Below, in pieces: positions 42,473-52,723 of a stretch of 64,000 nt of DNA. The notes beneath the pieces are model-generated. The model worked only from the letters and a program-made list of their open reading frames with translations, was not told where the DNA came from and made no database searches. The translations under genes were made by a program, and so were the position numbers. The DNA lies in the NCBI GenBank assembly GCA_964511155.1, contig CAZEEJ010000004.1, forward strand, positions 5,009-69,008, in the 5' to 3' direction. The DNA comes from JAAYDF01 sp964511155 (GTDB lineage Bacteria; Planctomycetota; Phycisphaerae; UBA1845; PWPN01). Every line of letters begins with the position of its first letter. Position 1 is the stretch's first letter.

Positions 42473-43915
42473 ATGATGCCCCGTTTACTTTCCTTTGCAG
42501 CCACCCTGGTTGTCGTGGTCGTTTCGATCCAGCCCGCGCAGGCGACGAAGCCCGCCAAGCCGAACATCGTGTTCATCTTCGCCGACGATCAGTGCTTCGA
42601 CACCATCCGGGCATGGGGCAATCGCGAGATCCAGACGCCAAGCCTGGACCGGCTGGTTGAGTCGGGCGTCAGCTTTACCCACACCTACAATATGGGCGCA
42701 TGGTCGCCGGCCGTCTGCATGCCGAGTCGGGCCATGATCAATACCGGCCGGTTCCTGTGGCGCACCGAGCCGCGAGACGGGCAGCGCGAAGACCTGCGCT
42801 TCTTCCAGGAAGGCAAGCTCTGGTCGCAGCTCCTCGCGCAGGGCGGTTACGACACGTACTTCACCGGCAAGTGGCACATCGCGCCCGACCCGTCCAAGGC
42901 ATTCCGGTTCACGCGACACGTCCGTCCGGGCATGCCCAAGGACGCGCCGCAAGGCTACAACCGCCCGCTGGAGAATGAGCCGGATCCGTGGACGCCGTGG
43001 GACCCCGAGTTCGGCGGGTTCTGGGAGGGAGGCAAGCACTGGAGCGAGGTGCTGCGCGAGGATGCGTGTGCCTTCCTCGATCAGGCCGCCGGGCGCGACC
43101 AGCCGTTTTTCATGTACCTGGCCTTCAACGCCCCCCACGACCCGCGACAATCGCCACGGGAGTATGTCGAGCGCTATCCGGTGGACCACATCAGCCTGCC
43201 GGTGAACTTCCTGCCGGCCTACCCGTTCGCGGCAGACATCGGCTGCGGCCCGGACCTTCGTGACGAGCGACTGGCCCCGTTCCCGCGCACGCCCCGGGCC
43301 GTGCGGGTCCATCGGCGCGAGTATTACGCGATTATCACGCACCTGGACACGCAGATCGGCCTGATTCTCGACCACCTCGAGCGGCTCGGCCTGCGCGAGC
43401 GCACCTATGTGCTCTTCACCGCCGATCACGGGCTGGCGGTGGGCCAGCATGGGCTGATCGGCAAGCAGAACCTCTTCGAGCACAGCATGCGCGCCCCGCT
43501 GATGATCGCCGGTCCCGGCATCCCCGCCGGGCGGCGCATCGACACGCCCGTGTACCTGCAGGATGTGATGCCCACCTCGCTCGAACTGGCCGGCGTCAGC
43601 CCACCCGAGCACGTCGAGTTCAAGAGCCTGCTGCCGCTGGTGGACGGCCGGCACGAGCGCTCGTACGAGGCCATCTACGGCGCGTACCTGGATCTGCAGC
43701 GCGCGGTCATCCAGGATCACCACAAGCTCATCCTGTATCCCGGGATCGGCAAGACGCTGCTGTTCGACCTGGCCAACGATCCGCACGAGATGAACAACCT
43801 GGCCGATGATCCCGCCCAGAGAATGACCATCCAACGTCTCTTCGCGACCCTGCGAGAGCTGCAGCCGGAAACGGGTGACCGTCTCGACCTGAAGACCGCG
43901 TACCCGGACCTGTGA
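42473..43915 (+). CDS. Secreted sulfatase (arylsulfatase family S1)
   Basis: 480 residues from ATG 42473, after GGGAGGAG. Signal peptide about residues 1-24. Formylglycine site C82 in VCMPSRAM, with the C-x-P-S-R motif. Metal site NIVFIFADDQ has one usual D changed to Q (DDQC), as in several subfamilies. FTGKWHI and TYVLFTADHGLAVGQHGLIGK follow. Sulfatases remove sulfate esters from algal or animal polysaccharides. A separate enzyme must convert C82 to formylglycine; no such gene is in the window. Confidence 0.93.
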   Translation: MMPRLLSFAATLVVVVVSIQPAQATKPAKPNIVFIFADDQCFDTIRAWGNREIQTPSLDRLVESGVSFTHTYNMGAWSPAVCMPSRAMINTGRFLWRTEPRDGQREDLRFFQEGKLWSQLLAQGGYDTYFTGKWHIAPDPSKAFRFTRHVRPGMPKDAPQGYNRPLENEPDPWTPWDPEFGGFWEGGKHWSEVLREDACAFLDQAAGRDQPFFMYLAFNAPHDPRQSPREYVERYPVDHISLPVNFLPAYPFAADIGCGPDLRDERLAPFPRTPRAVRVHRREYYAIITHLDTQIGLILDHLERLGLRERTYVLFTADHGLAVGQHGLIGKQNLFEHSMRAPLMIAGPGIPAGRRIDTPVYLQDVMPTSLELAGVSPPEHVEFKSLLPLVDGRHERSYEAIYGAYLDLQRAVIQDHHKLILYPGIGKTLLFDLANDPHEMNNLADDPAQRMTIQRLFATLRELQPETGDRLDLKTAYPDL

Positions 43916-43957
43916 GAAGCGGCAGAGGAAGGGAAATGTAAGCGTACACGCGGTCCG

Positions 43958-44160
43958 CACTGCTCAAAGAGCAGTGGCACACCGTAGCGGCCGCCCCCTG
44001 CGGCGGCCGGGCACCGGCGAGACGCCGGTGCCACACCGCCCGCTGCCACACCGCCCGCTGCCACACCGCACTGCTCAAGGAGCAGTGGCACACGGTGGCG
44101 GCCGGGCACCGGCGGGACGCGGTTCGACCGAGCTCGCCGAGGTCCGGTGCCACACCGCCG
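43958..44160. repeat. Inverted short hairpins and CCGCTGCCACAC tandem repeats
   Basis: Inverted short hairpins at 43958-43982 and 44069-44093 flank tandem CCGCCCGCTGCCACA units (about 44033-44067) and two copies of GCGGCCGGGCACCGGCG (near 44000 and 44098). This fills the sulfatase-lepA gap. Confidence 0.7.
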
Positions 44161-44245
44161 GGGCCACACCACGGTCCCCTATTCGCCGCCCGGAAAGTCG
44201 GCTACACTGACCGGCCGACATGAAAACCGGAGACCGACCAACGCG

Positions 44246-46048
<1,803 letters not shown>

Positions 46049-46060
46049 GGATCAAGAGCG

Positions 46061-46438
46061 TCACGGCTCCACGATCACCGTGGCGTCGCGCATCTCCACC
46101 GGGTGCTCGCGGCAGAAGTACGTGAACGTGCCCTCGTCCTCGAATGTGTGCTCGAAGCTGCCGCCCCAGAACAACGTCGGCGAGTTGAACGCGCTGCCGG
46201 CATCCGCATCCTCCGGGTTGCCCGAGCTCACCGAATGCAAGAGCAGGTCCTCGTTCACCCAGCGGACCTTCTCACCCACGCGGATGGTGACCGACGCGGG
46301 ACTGAAAGCCATACCCCTCATGCGAACGGTCGCGGCCGCGTCCCCGTCGTCGGGAGGGCCTTCGGGGCAACCCACCAGCAGGACAGACAAAACAGCCATG
46401 ACCGCCATGGACATCCATCCACTGCGTCTTTTCAACAT
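46061..46438 (-). CDS. Cupredoxin lipoprotein (plastocyanin-like)
   Basis: 125 residues. Lipobox LVGC gives lipid anchoring at C24. The beta-barrel has the copper ligand pattern H68 (LLHS), C109 (YFCREHP), H112 and M116. Such type I copper proteins carry single electrons in the periplasm. It follows the PQQ-dehydrogenase-type gene by 68 nt on the same strand, so it may accept that enzyme's electrons. Confidence 0.9.
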   Translation of the reverse strand: MLKRRSGWMSMAVMAVLSVLLVGCPEGPPDDGDAAATVRMRGMAFSPASVTIRVGEKVRWVNEDLLLHSVSSGNPEDADAGSAFNSPTLFWGGSFEHTFEDEGTFTYFCREHPVEMRDATVIVEP

Positions 46439-46506
46439 GGGATTCCTCCATTCCGTGTTGCGGCGGATGCATCGGGCGGGTGCCCTGCTCCGCCTGGAAT
46501 TTGGCG

Positions 46507-47838
46507 TCAGGGCGGCACAACCCGCAGAACCTCGCCCGTAACCCCTGACGGTCCGCTCATCATCGAGGTGAGCAAATAGACCTCACCCGCGGCATCCTGC
46601 CCGAATCCCAGAAGGTACCGACCCAAACGCTCGCCGGCAGCACCGGCGATGCCGACGAAGGCCATTTCCCAACTCCCGTCCAGTTGCTCGGTGGCCAGGA
46701 AGAGCGAGCCATCCGGTTCGGGAAACGACGTGGACCAATCCCCGAAGATGTACGCGCCGTCGAGGTCCGGCAACGCCGCCCCCCGGTAGACGTAACCGCC
46801 GATCACGGCCACGCCGATCAGGTTGGCGGCCTCGTCCACATGACGGTAGACGATGATCGGATCGATCAGCGGCTCGCCCTCCGCCCCCGTGGTCGGGCAC
46901 TCGTCGGGCGGCTCCGTCGGCGAATCAGGGTCGAAGCAGCGGCGGCCTTCTCGGATGTTCCAGCCATAGTTGCCCCCCGCCGTGATCAGGTTGACCTCTT
47001 CGAACAGCGCCTGCCCCACGTCGGCGCAGAACAGCCGCTCCGGTCGCCCCACATCGAACGAGAAGCGCCACGGATTCCGCAGGCCGAATGCGTAGACCGC
47101 CGCCGCGTCCCCGCCCTCGCCCACGAAGGGATTATCCGCGGCCGGGGTCAACTCCCCGACGTCGCCGAGCTCGTAACGGAGGATCGTGCCCAGCAGGTTG
47201 CTGCGATCCTGGCCGTTGCCGAGCCCGGGGGTATGGCCGAAGCCCGTGTCGTTGGCTCCTCCGCCGTCCCCGAGGCTGACGTATAGCCTGCCCTCGGCAT
47301 CAAAAGCCAGTTGCCCGCCGTTGTGTGTGGCCTGGGGCTTGAGAACCTCCAGGAGAATCGTCTCGCTGGCCGAATCGGCCAGGTCCGGATCGTCACCCGA
47401 GACCGTGAACTCCGACAGCCGCCAGCGGCAGTTGAAGCCGGCGGGATCGTCATCCCGCAGCGGGGCGTTGTAGACCACGAAGAATCGCGCATTTTCCGCG
47501 TAGTCGGGATGGAAGGCCATCGACAGCAGACCACGCTCGTCAAAGAAGGGGTTGATCGCGACCATCCGATCACGAACATCCAGGAACGGCTCCGCCAGAA
47601 GCCCGGCTGGCCCGATGATCCGGATCACGCCGATCTGGTCGACGACGAAGAGCCGTCCCGAAGCATCCGGCGGAACGGCCAAACCCACCGGACTGGACAG
47701 GCCGTCCGCGACCACCTCCACGCCCAGGATCATATCCGGCGGCGGGGGCGTTAACAGAGGACAGCCCGCCAGCAGGCCAAGGATCGCCAGGCAGCAGCCC
47801 CCTTTCAACGCATGGTCGGTAATCCCATAGAGAGGCAT
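46507..47838 (-). CDS. Lipoprotein PQQ-dependent sugar dehydrogenase (soluble GDH-like)
   Basis: 443 residues from ATG 47838. Lipobox LLAGC at C26. The beta-propeller has SSPVGLAVPPDASGRLFVVD, FFDERGLLSMAFHPDYAEN, NGGQLAFDAEGRLYVSLGDGG and DVGQALFEEVNLITAGGNYG, the pattern of aldose sugar dehydrogenases with PQQ and calcium. It likely oxidises aldoses outside the membrane. The cupredoxin gene lies 68 nt downstream. Some relatives in this family do not bind PQQ, so function is probable, not proven. Confidence 0.88.
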   Translation of the reverse strand: MPLYGITDHALKGGCCLAILGLLAGCPLLTPPPPDMILGVEVVADGLSSPVGLAVPPDASGRLFVVDQIGVIRIIGPAGLLAEPFLDVRDRMVAINPFFDERGLLSMAFHPDYAENARFFVVYNAPLRDDDPAGFNCRWRLSEFTVSGDDPDLADSASETILLEVLKPQATHNGGQLAFDAEGRLYVSLGDGGGANDTGFGHTPGLGNGQDRSNLLGTILRYELGDVGELTPAADNPFVGEGGDAAAVYAFGLRNPWRFSFDVGRPERLFCADVGQALFEEVNLITAGGNYGWNIREGRRCFDPDSPTEPPDECPTTGAEGEPLIDPIIVYRHVDEAANLIGVAVIGGYVYRGAALPDLDGAYIFGDWSTSFPEPDGSLFLATEQLDGSWEMAFVGIAGAAGERLGRYLLGFGQDAAGEVYLLTSMMSGPSGVTGEVLRVVPP

Positions 47839-48273
47839 GATTCGGCTCCGGTTACGAGAAAGAGCACACCGGCTCGCACGTTGCCAAGATTGTAGCGCCA
47901 CCGTGGCCTATGACCGCCTCGATTGTCACGAGAGAATTCAGCTCACGAAGCGTGCACTCCGACCGATCCGAGCCACAACCGCGGCTCGGGTGCAGTCTTC
48001 TTCTGCCCGCCCGGCCCTCGTCTGTTAAATCACCGGTCTCAGGGCTTGCCCGGCCACACGGGCTGAGGTACAATCCCATGTGATTGGGAGTTTCCTCTGC
48101 CGTACCCGCCGGGTTTCGCCGGCCTCCCCAGCGGTCAACACTGCCTGGCTGAGGGTTGTCATCGTGTGTCCCGACCACCCGCCTGGCATAGCCTCCCCGC
48201 TGTTGACCCCGCCGACTGAGAACCGGTGCCACAGAGGGAAGCTCGGAATACTTTCTTACCGGGAGTTGTCCTC
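47839..48273. other. Gap without supported feature
   Basis: Divergent region between the dehydrogenase lipoprotein and the receiver-like gene. I see no repeats of the families above and no credible ORF. A small hairpin TACCCGCCGGGTTTCGCCGG lies near 48100. Promoters for both directions presumably lie here. Confidence 0.4.
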
Positions 48274-48936
48274 GTGGCTCGCGTATTGCTTATCCATCAC
48301 GACGCGCTGATCCTCCGCAGCCTTGCTGCCACCCTCCAACACCGGCACGAGTTCGCCGCGATTGACAACCTGGTGAAGGGTGTCAAGGCCATCGCCACGC
48401 TCAAACCGGATGTCATCATCGTCGGCCATGACCGCAAGAAGCAGGAGGGCGCACGCCTGCTGCACTTTTTACGCGAGAATACGATTCGTATTCCGGTCAT
48501 CGTCGTGGTTTCGGCCGGCGGCGGCGTCGCCCAGCCCTTGCTGACCAAGCTCGGCGCCAGGGGCCTGCTGGAGTACCCGGTCAGCGAACACGAGATGAAC
48601 CAGGCCATCGAGGCCGCCCTCCAGGCCCGCGCGACCGAGCTGCTGGGCCCCCGCCCCATCACGCAAGAAGAACTCAACAGCAACCTCTCCATGCTCGAAA
48701 GTTCCCTCAACCGCGACATGAAGTGCTTCGCCGGCCGGAACCAGGTCTACCTGCAGTCGACCATCCTGGGGGTCGGGGTCCGAACCCGACCGCGGATTGC
48801 CCTCCGCTGTGCCCTGCGGGCCGAGTACGGGCTGGATCGCGACGTCTACTACGAATACATCCGCGACGTCTGTTGCCGCGACCCGGACCAGTGCGAAGCC
48901 GTCCAGCGATTCAAAGCCGGCCGGGAGAGCGCTTGA
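48274..48936 (+). CDS. Receiver-like (response regulator) protein with unknown C-terminus
   Basis: 220 residues from GTG 48274, with CGGGAG upstream. Residues about 1-120 have the CheY-like alternation (RVLLIHHDALILRSLAATL, DVIIVGHDRKK, IPVIVVVSAGGGVAQPLLTKLGARGLLEYPV). The acidic pair at the N-terminus is replaced by HHD, and the expected phospho-aspartate site reads VGHDR, so phosphorylation is doubtful. The C-terminal 100 residues (FAGRNQVYLQSTILGVGV, YIRDVCCRDPDQCEAVQRF) have paired cysteines and no family I recognise. No sensor kinase is adjacent. Confidence 0.7.
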   Translation: MARVLLIHHDALILRSLAATLQHRHEFAAIDNLVKGVKAIATLKPDVIIVGHDRKKQEGARLLHFLRENTIRIPVIVVVSAGGGVAQPLLTKLGARGLLEYPVSEHEMNQAIEAALQARATELLGPRPITQEELNSNLSMLESSLNRDMKCFAGRNQVYLQSTILGVGVRTRPRIALRCALRAEYGLDRDVYYEYIRDVCCRDPDQCEAVQRFKAGRESA

Positions 48937-49011
48937 AACCAGCGGTCCACCAGGCCCCTCGAAGACCCTTAAACCCAGAGCATACAAAGGATTACATCCG
49001 CGGAAAGCGAA

Positions 49012-49083
49012 CCCAGGGATAACCGGCCCGCCAGCACTGCCCGCATGATCCGGACGACCCCTGCCGGGCCGGTTATCCCTGGG
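49012..49083. repeat. 17-bp-stem hairpin element, copy 2
   Basis: Arms at 49012-49028 and 49067-49083 are identical to those at 23715 and 23769. The 38-nt centre is most like the inverse of the other centre, so the copy is inverted. Confidence 0.9.
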
Positions 49084-49084
49084 C

Positions 49085-49200
49085 TTGCCCGACTCCTGAT
49101 CCCCGACCCCCGATTCCCGGAAACCCGGGGGACTTGCGTCCCCGGCTCGTGCGTCCCGATGCCCGATCGCCGATCCGCGACTCCCAATCCCCGATTCCAG
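49085..49200. repeat. Interrupted C-rich array, inverse of the TCGGGGA type
   Basis: TCCCCGACCCCCGATTCCCG and later CCCGATCGCCGATCCGCGAC words recur with many interruptions. It follows the 17-bp hairpin element, while at 23551 the array precedes it, as expected for an inverted copy. Confidence 0.6.
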
Positions 49201-49229
49201 GCCCCCTGGTCGCACCCCGTTCCCGCCGC

Positions 49230-49258
49230 TTGACAGGCAATGCTAAGGTCGCTATGTT
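49230..49258 (+). promoter_or_regulatory. Sigma-70-type promoter before rpmF-plsX-fab
   Basis: TTGACA (49230-49235), 17 nt, TATGTT (49253-49258). Nothing else in the gap is as good a match, and it points into the ribosomal protein/fatty acid cluster. Confidence 0.65.
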
Positions 49259-49272
49259 TCGCGGGTTGCGCC

Positions 49273-49325
49273 AAGAGGCTTGCATTAGCGGCTCCCCGCG
49301 CGGCGCCGATCATTGCAAGCCTCTT
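49273..49325 (+). promoter_or_regulatory. Leader hairpin upstream of rpmF
   Basis: AAGAGGCTTGCA (49273-49284) pairs perfectly with TGCAAGCCTCTT (49314-49325) around a GC-rich loop, then CTTTG. It lies just downstream of the promoter and 107 nt before rpmF, so it could be an attenuator or a protective 5' structure. Confidence 0.5.
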
Positions 49326-49432
49326 CTTTGATGGCCAACGGCCGGCAGACCCGGCGTACTTACGTGAGCTTCCTGTCCGGCGGCAACGGCGCCGTCGGCG
49401 GTGAGGGCTCTTATCGCTTACTGGGGAATCGC

Positions 49433-49618
49433 ATGTTACCGGTTCGTAAGACCCCCAAGGCCCGCAAGCGACAACGTCGCTCGCATCACGCATTGAGCAG
49501 GCCCAACCTGGTGGCCTGTCCCAAATGCGGCGTCGCCAAGCGGCCCCACGCAGCCTGCGAGAACTGCGGCTACGTCACCAGCCGAGTCGCCCTGCCTCTC
49601 AAGGAGCAGGAGAGCTAA
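49433..49618 (+). CDS. rpmF: Ribosomal protein bL32
   Basis: 61 residues from ATG 49433. MLPVRKTPKARKRQRRSHHAL is the typical basic N-terminus. Four cysteines (CPKC and CENC) form the zinc site, so this is the C+ form. It is part of the large ribosomal subunit. It is placed directly before plsX, as in many bacteria, linking ribosome and membrane synthesis. Confidence 0.96.
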   Translation: MLPVRKTPKARKRQRRSHHALSRPNLVACPKCGVAKRPHAACENCGYVTSRVALPLKEQES

Positions 49619-49623
49619 CAGCC

Positions 49624-50640
49624 ATGCGTATCGGCGTCGATGCCATGGGCGGGGACTACGCGCCGCGGGAGATCGTCCGCGGCGTGGTTGAAGCTCTGCC
49701 CGCGCTCAACGGCCACGAGGTAGTGCTCGTCGGCGACCAGCAGGCCATCCAGGCAGAGCTGTCCCGGCTCCCCCCGTATGACGGCCCCCTGAGCATCGTG
49801 CACGCGGCGGAAGTCATCGGGATGAATGAGTCCCCGGTCGAGGCCGTCCGCACCAAGAAGGACTCCTCGATCTGCCGCATGGTCAAAATGGCCGGCGACG
49901 GCGAGCTGGACGCGGTGATCAGTGCCGGGAATACCGGGGCATTCGCCGCCGCCTCGCAGTTACGCATGAAGCTCCTGCCGGGCATCTCGCGCCCCGGCGT
50001 AGCGGTGGTGCTGCCATCCTTCTACGGGCCCATCGTGCTGTGCGACGCCGGCGCCAACATCGCCCCCAAGCCGCACCACCTGCTGCAGTACGCGATCACC
50101 GCCGGGGCCTACGCCCGATACGTGCTGAAAGTGGATCGCCCCCGCGTGGCCTTGTTGTCCGTCGGTGAGGAAGACGCCAAGGGCACCACCCTCGTCAAAC
50201 AGGCCCACGAGTTGCTGCGGGTCAGCCCAAGCATCAACTTCGTCGGCAACTTCGAGGGCCGCGACCTGTTCCGCGGCGGGTGTGACGTGGTGATTTGTGA
50301 CGGCTTTGTCGGGAACATCGCCCTCAAGCTCATCGAAGGCCTGGCCGAGGGCCTCTTCAAGATCATCTCGAAGGAGATCTTCCTGGCCAGCCCGGAACTG
50401 GCCAAGAGCTTCGAGCCGGTCGTCAAGCGTGTCTGGGCCAACCACGATTACGCCGAGTACGGTGGAGCCCCCCTGCTGGGAGTGGACGGAACCTGCATTA
50501 TTTGTCACGGCAGCAGCAATTATTTCGCCATCCGCAACGCGGTCCGGGTGGCTACTGAATATCTCGAGAGCGATCTGAACGCGATCATTGCCGCGGAGCT
50601 GGCCAAGGAACCCGCCGCCGTCAGCCAGGCGAGCCCGTAA
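49624..50640 (+). CDS. plsX: Phosphate acyltransferase
   Basis: 338 residues from ATG 49624, five nucleotides after rpmF. PlsX makes acyl-phosphate from acyl-ACP and is the first step of phospholipid synthesis with PlsY. RIGVDAMGGDYAPREIV, SAGNTGAFAA and VICDGFVGNIALK are family motifs. It is followed by fabH in ten nucleotides, so it is in the same transcript. Confidence 0.96.
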   Translation: MRIGVDAMGGDYAPREIVRGVVEALPALNGHEVVLVGDQQAIQAELSRLPPYDGPLSIVHAAEVIGMNESPVEAVRTKKDSSICRMVKMAGDGELDAVISAGNTGAFAAASQLRMKLLPGISRPGVAVVLPSFYGPIVLCDAGANIAPKPHHLLQYAITAGAYARYVLKVDRPRVALLSVGEEDAKGTTLVKQAHELLRVSPSINFVGNFEGRDLFRGGCDVVICDGFVGNIALKLIEGLAEGLFKIISKEIFLASPELAKSFEPVVKRVWANHDYAEYGGAPLLGVDGTCIICHGSSNYFAIRNAVRVATEYLESDLNAIIAAELAKEPAAVSQASP

Positions 50641-50650
50641 GAAGCTTTTC

Positions 50651-51646
50651 ATGATGAAACAGCGATTGCCCTTTGTTATCCGGGGTTTGGGCACCGCCCT
50701 ACCCGACCGGGTCATGACCAATGCCGACTTCGAGAAGTTCCTCGATACCTCGGATGAGTGGATCCAGACACGGACCGGCATCCGCGAGCGGCGGATCTGC
50801 GGGGAAGGGGAGAACACCCTGACCCTGGCGGTCACCGCCTCGCGCAGGGCCCTCGAGCGGGCGAAGCTCACGCCCGGTGACCTGGACCTGATCATCGTGG
50901 CTACGAGTACGCCTTATGCCCCGATCCCGGCCACCGCCTGCTTCCTGCAGCGCGAGCTGGGTTGCCGGCACATCCCCGCCTTCGACCTGGCCGCCGCGTG
51001 CAGCGGGTTCGTCTACGCTTACGTCTGCGCAGTGCAGATGATGACCTCCGGGCAGTACCGCCACGTGCTGGTCATCGGGGCGGAGGCCATGTCCGCGGTC
51101 ACCGATTTCCAGGATCGTGGGATCTGCATCCTGCTGGGGGATGGCGCCGGAGCAGCCGTCCTCGGACCTGCCGACGACAATGTCGGGGGTCTTTACGATC
51201 ATCTGCTCGGGGCGGACGGCGGCGGAGCGGAGTTGATCTGGATTCCGGCCGGCGGCTCACGGCAGCCCGCCACCGCGGCGACGGTGGATGATCGGCTGCA
51301 CTACCTCAAAATGCAGGGCCGCGAGGTCTACAAGTTCGCCGTCACGAAGATGCAGGAGGTCATCCAGGGAGCGATCTCGCGGGTCGGCTTGCCGATCGAG
51401 GATCTCGCCTTGGTCGTTCCCCATCAGTCCAATGCCCGCATCATCGAGTCGGCCGCCCAAAAGCTCAGGATTCCCATGGAGAAAGTGGCCCTGAACATCG
51501 ACCGGTGCGGGAACACCTCGGCGGCTTCGATTCCTCTGGCTCTCGAGGAGGCCGTCAGCCGGGGGCAGGTCCGCAAAGGCGACTGGGTGCTCCTGGCGGG
51601 GTTTGGCGGAGGACTGACGTGGGCTTCGGCGCTGCTGCGCCTGTGA
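50651..51646 (+). CDS. fabH: 3-oxoacyl-ACP synthase III
   Basis: 331 residues from ATG 50651. It condenses acetyl- or branched acyl-CoA with malonyl-ACP to start fatty acid chains. Catalytic residues are C117 in AAACSGF, histidine in VVPHQSNARI and asparagine in CGNTSAASIP. The TSDEWIQTRTGIRERRI N-terminus is typical. fabD follows after 62 nt. Confidence 0.96.
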   Translation: MMKQRLPFVIRGLGTALPDRVMTNADFEKFLDTSDEWIQTRTGIRERRICGEGENTLTLAVTASRRALERAKLTPGDLDLIIVATSTPYAPIPATACFLQRELGCRHIPAFDLAAACSGFVYAYVCAVQMMTSGQYRHVLVIGAEAMSAVTDFQDRGICILLGDGAGAAVLGPADDNVGGLYDHLLGADGGGAELIWIPAGGSRQPATAATVDDRLHYLKMQGREVYKFAVTKMQEVIQGAISRVGLPIEDLALVVPHQSNARIIESAAQKLRIPMEKVALNIDRCGNTSAASIPLALEEAVSRGQVRKGDWVLLAGFGGGLTWASALLRL

Positions 51647-51708
51647 GTTGGAGTAGCTTGGGGGCCTCGGCCTTGGCCGGGCCCTTCACGAGAGTAGGAC
51701 GACCAGCG

Positions 51709-52659
51709 ATGCCTCAAACCGCCATCCTGTTCACCGGGCAAGGCGCCCAGTCCGTGGGCATGGGCCGAGAGTTCGCCGAGCGTTGGCCGGCGGCCGCTCA
51801 GACCTTTGACCAGGCCAACGACCTCCTGGGATACGACCTGCGCCAGCTTTGCTTCGAGGGGCCCGCCGACCAGCTCGAGCGGACGGATATCCAGCAGCCC
51901 GCGATTTACACCACCAGCGTCGCCATCTGGCGGGCCATGAACGAGGGCCGCGACCTGCCCGAGGTCCCGGTCGCGATGGCCGGCCTGAGCCTCGGCGAGT
52001 ACACCGCCCTGTACGCGGCCGGGGCGATGACCTTCGAGGCGGGCCTGCAACTGGTGCGACGGCGGGGCGAACTCATGCAGGCCGCCGCCCAGGCCATCCC
52101 CAGCGGCATGGTCAGCATCATGGGCCTGAGCCCCGAAGACGTCGACGCCCTCTGCAAGGCCGTGATCGAGGGAGCACCCGCCGGGGCCGTGCTCGTGCCC
52201 GCCAACTACAATTGTCCGGGCCAGATCGTGGTGTCCGGCACCCGGGACGCCTGCGAGCAGGTCGTTCCCCTGATCGACAAGGCCGGCGGGCGGGCCATCC
52301 CCCTCAAGGTAGCCGGGGCGTTCCATTCTCCGATCATGCGGCCTGCCGCCGAGGGACTCGCCCAGGTTCTGGCCCAGACCGCCCTGGAGGAGCCCCAGGT
52401 ACCGGTTGTGGCCAACGTTAATTGCAGAAACCACACCGATGCCGGTACTATTCGGCAGTGGCTCACCGACCAGTTGACCCATCCGGTCCGCTGGCAGGCC
52501 TCCGTTGAGCGACTGCTGGGCGAGGGAGTGGAACGGTTCATCGAAATCGGCCCGGGCAGGGTGCTGGCCGGCCTGATGAAAAAGATCTCGCGGGCGACGC
52601 CGGTGGTGAACGTGAGCACGGCGCCGAGTCTGGAGGAGTGTGTAGCCGCGACCCGGTAA
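51709..52659 (+). CDS. fabD: Malonyl-CoA-ACP transacylase
   Basis: 316 residues from ATG 51709, although the frame opens 204 nt earlier within fabH. It loads malonate on ACP. LFTGQGAQSVGMG, S94 in AGLSLGEY and the histidine in GAFHSPIM are the catalytic core. A 64-nt gap leads to fabG. Confidence 0.95.
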   Translation: MPQTAILFTGQGAQSVGMGREFAERWPAAAQTFDQANDLLGYDLRQLCFEGPADQLERTDIQQPAIYTTSVAIWRAMNEGRDLPEVPVAMAGLSLGEYTALYAAGAMTFEAGLQLVRRRGELMQAAAQAIPSGMVSIMGLSPEDVDALCKAVIEGAPAGAVLVPANYNCPGQIVVSGTRDACEQVVPLIDKAGGRAIPLKVAGAFHSPIMRPAAEGLAQVLAQTALEEPQVPVVANVNCRNHTDAGTIRQWLTDQLTHPVRWQASVERLLGEGVERFIEIGPGRVLAGLMKKISRATPVVNVSTAPSLEECVAATR

Positions 52660-52723
52660 CCGGAAGCGGCTGGTGATAGCGATGGGAGCCCATGGCACGC
52701 AACAGCAGTGGAAGGAAGAGCTC

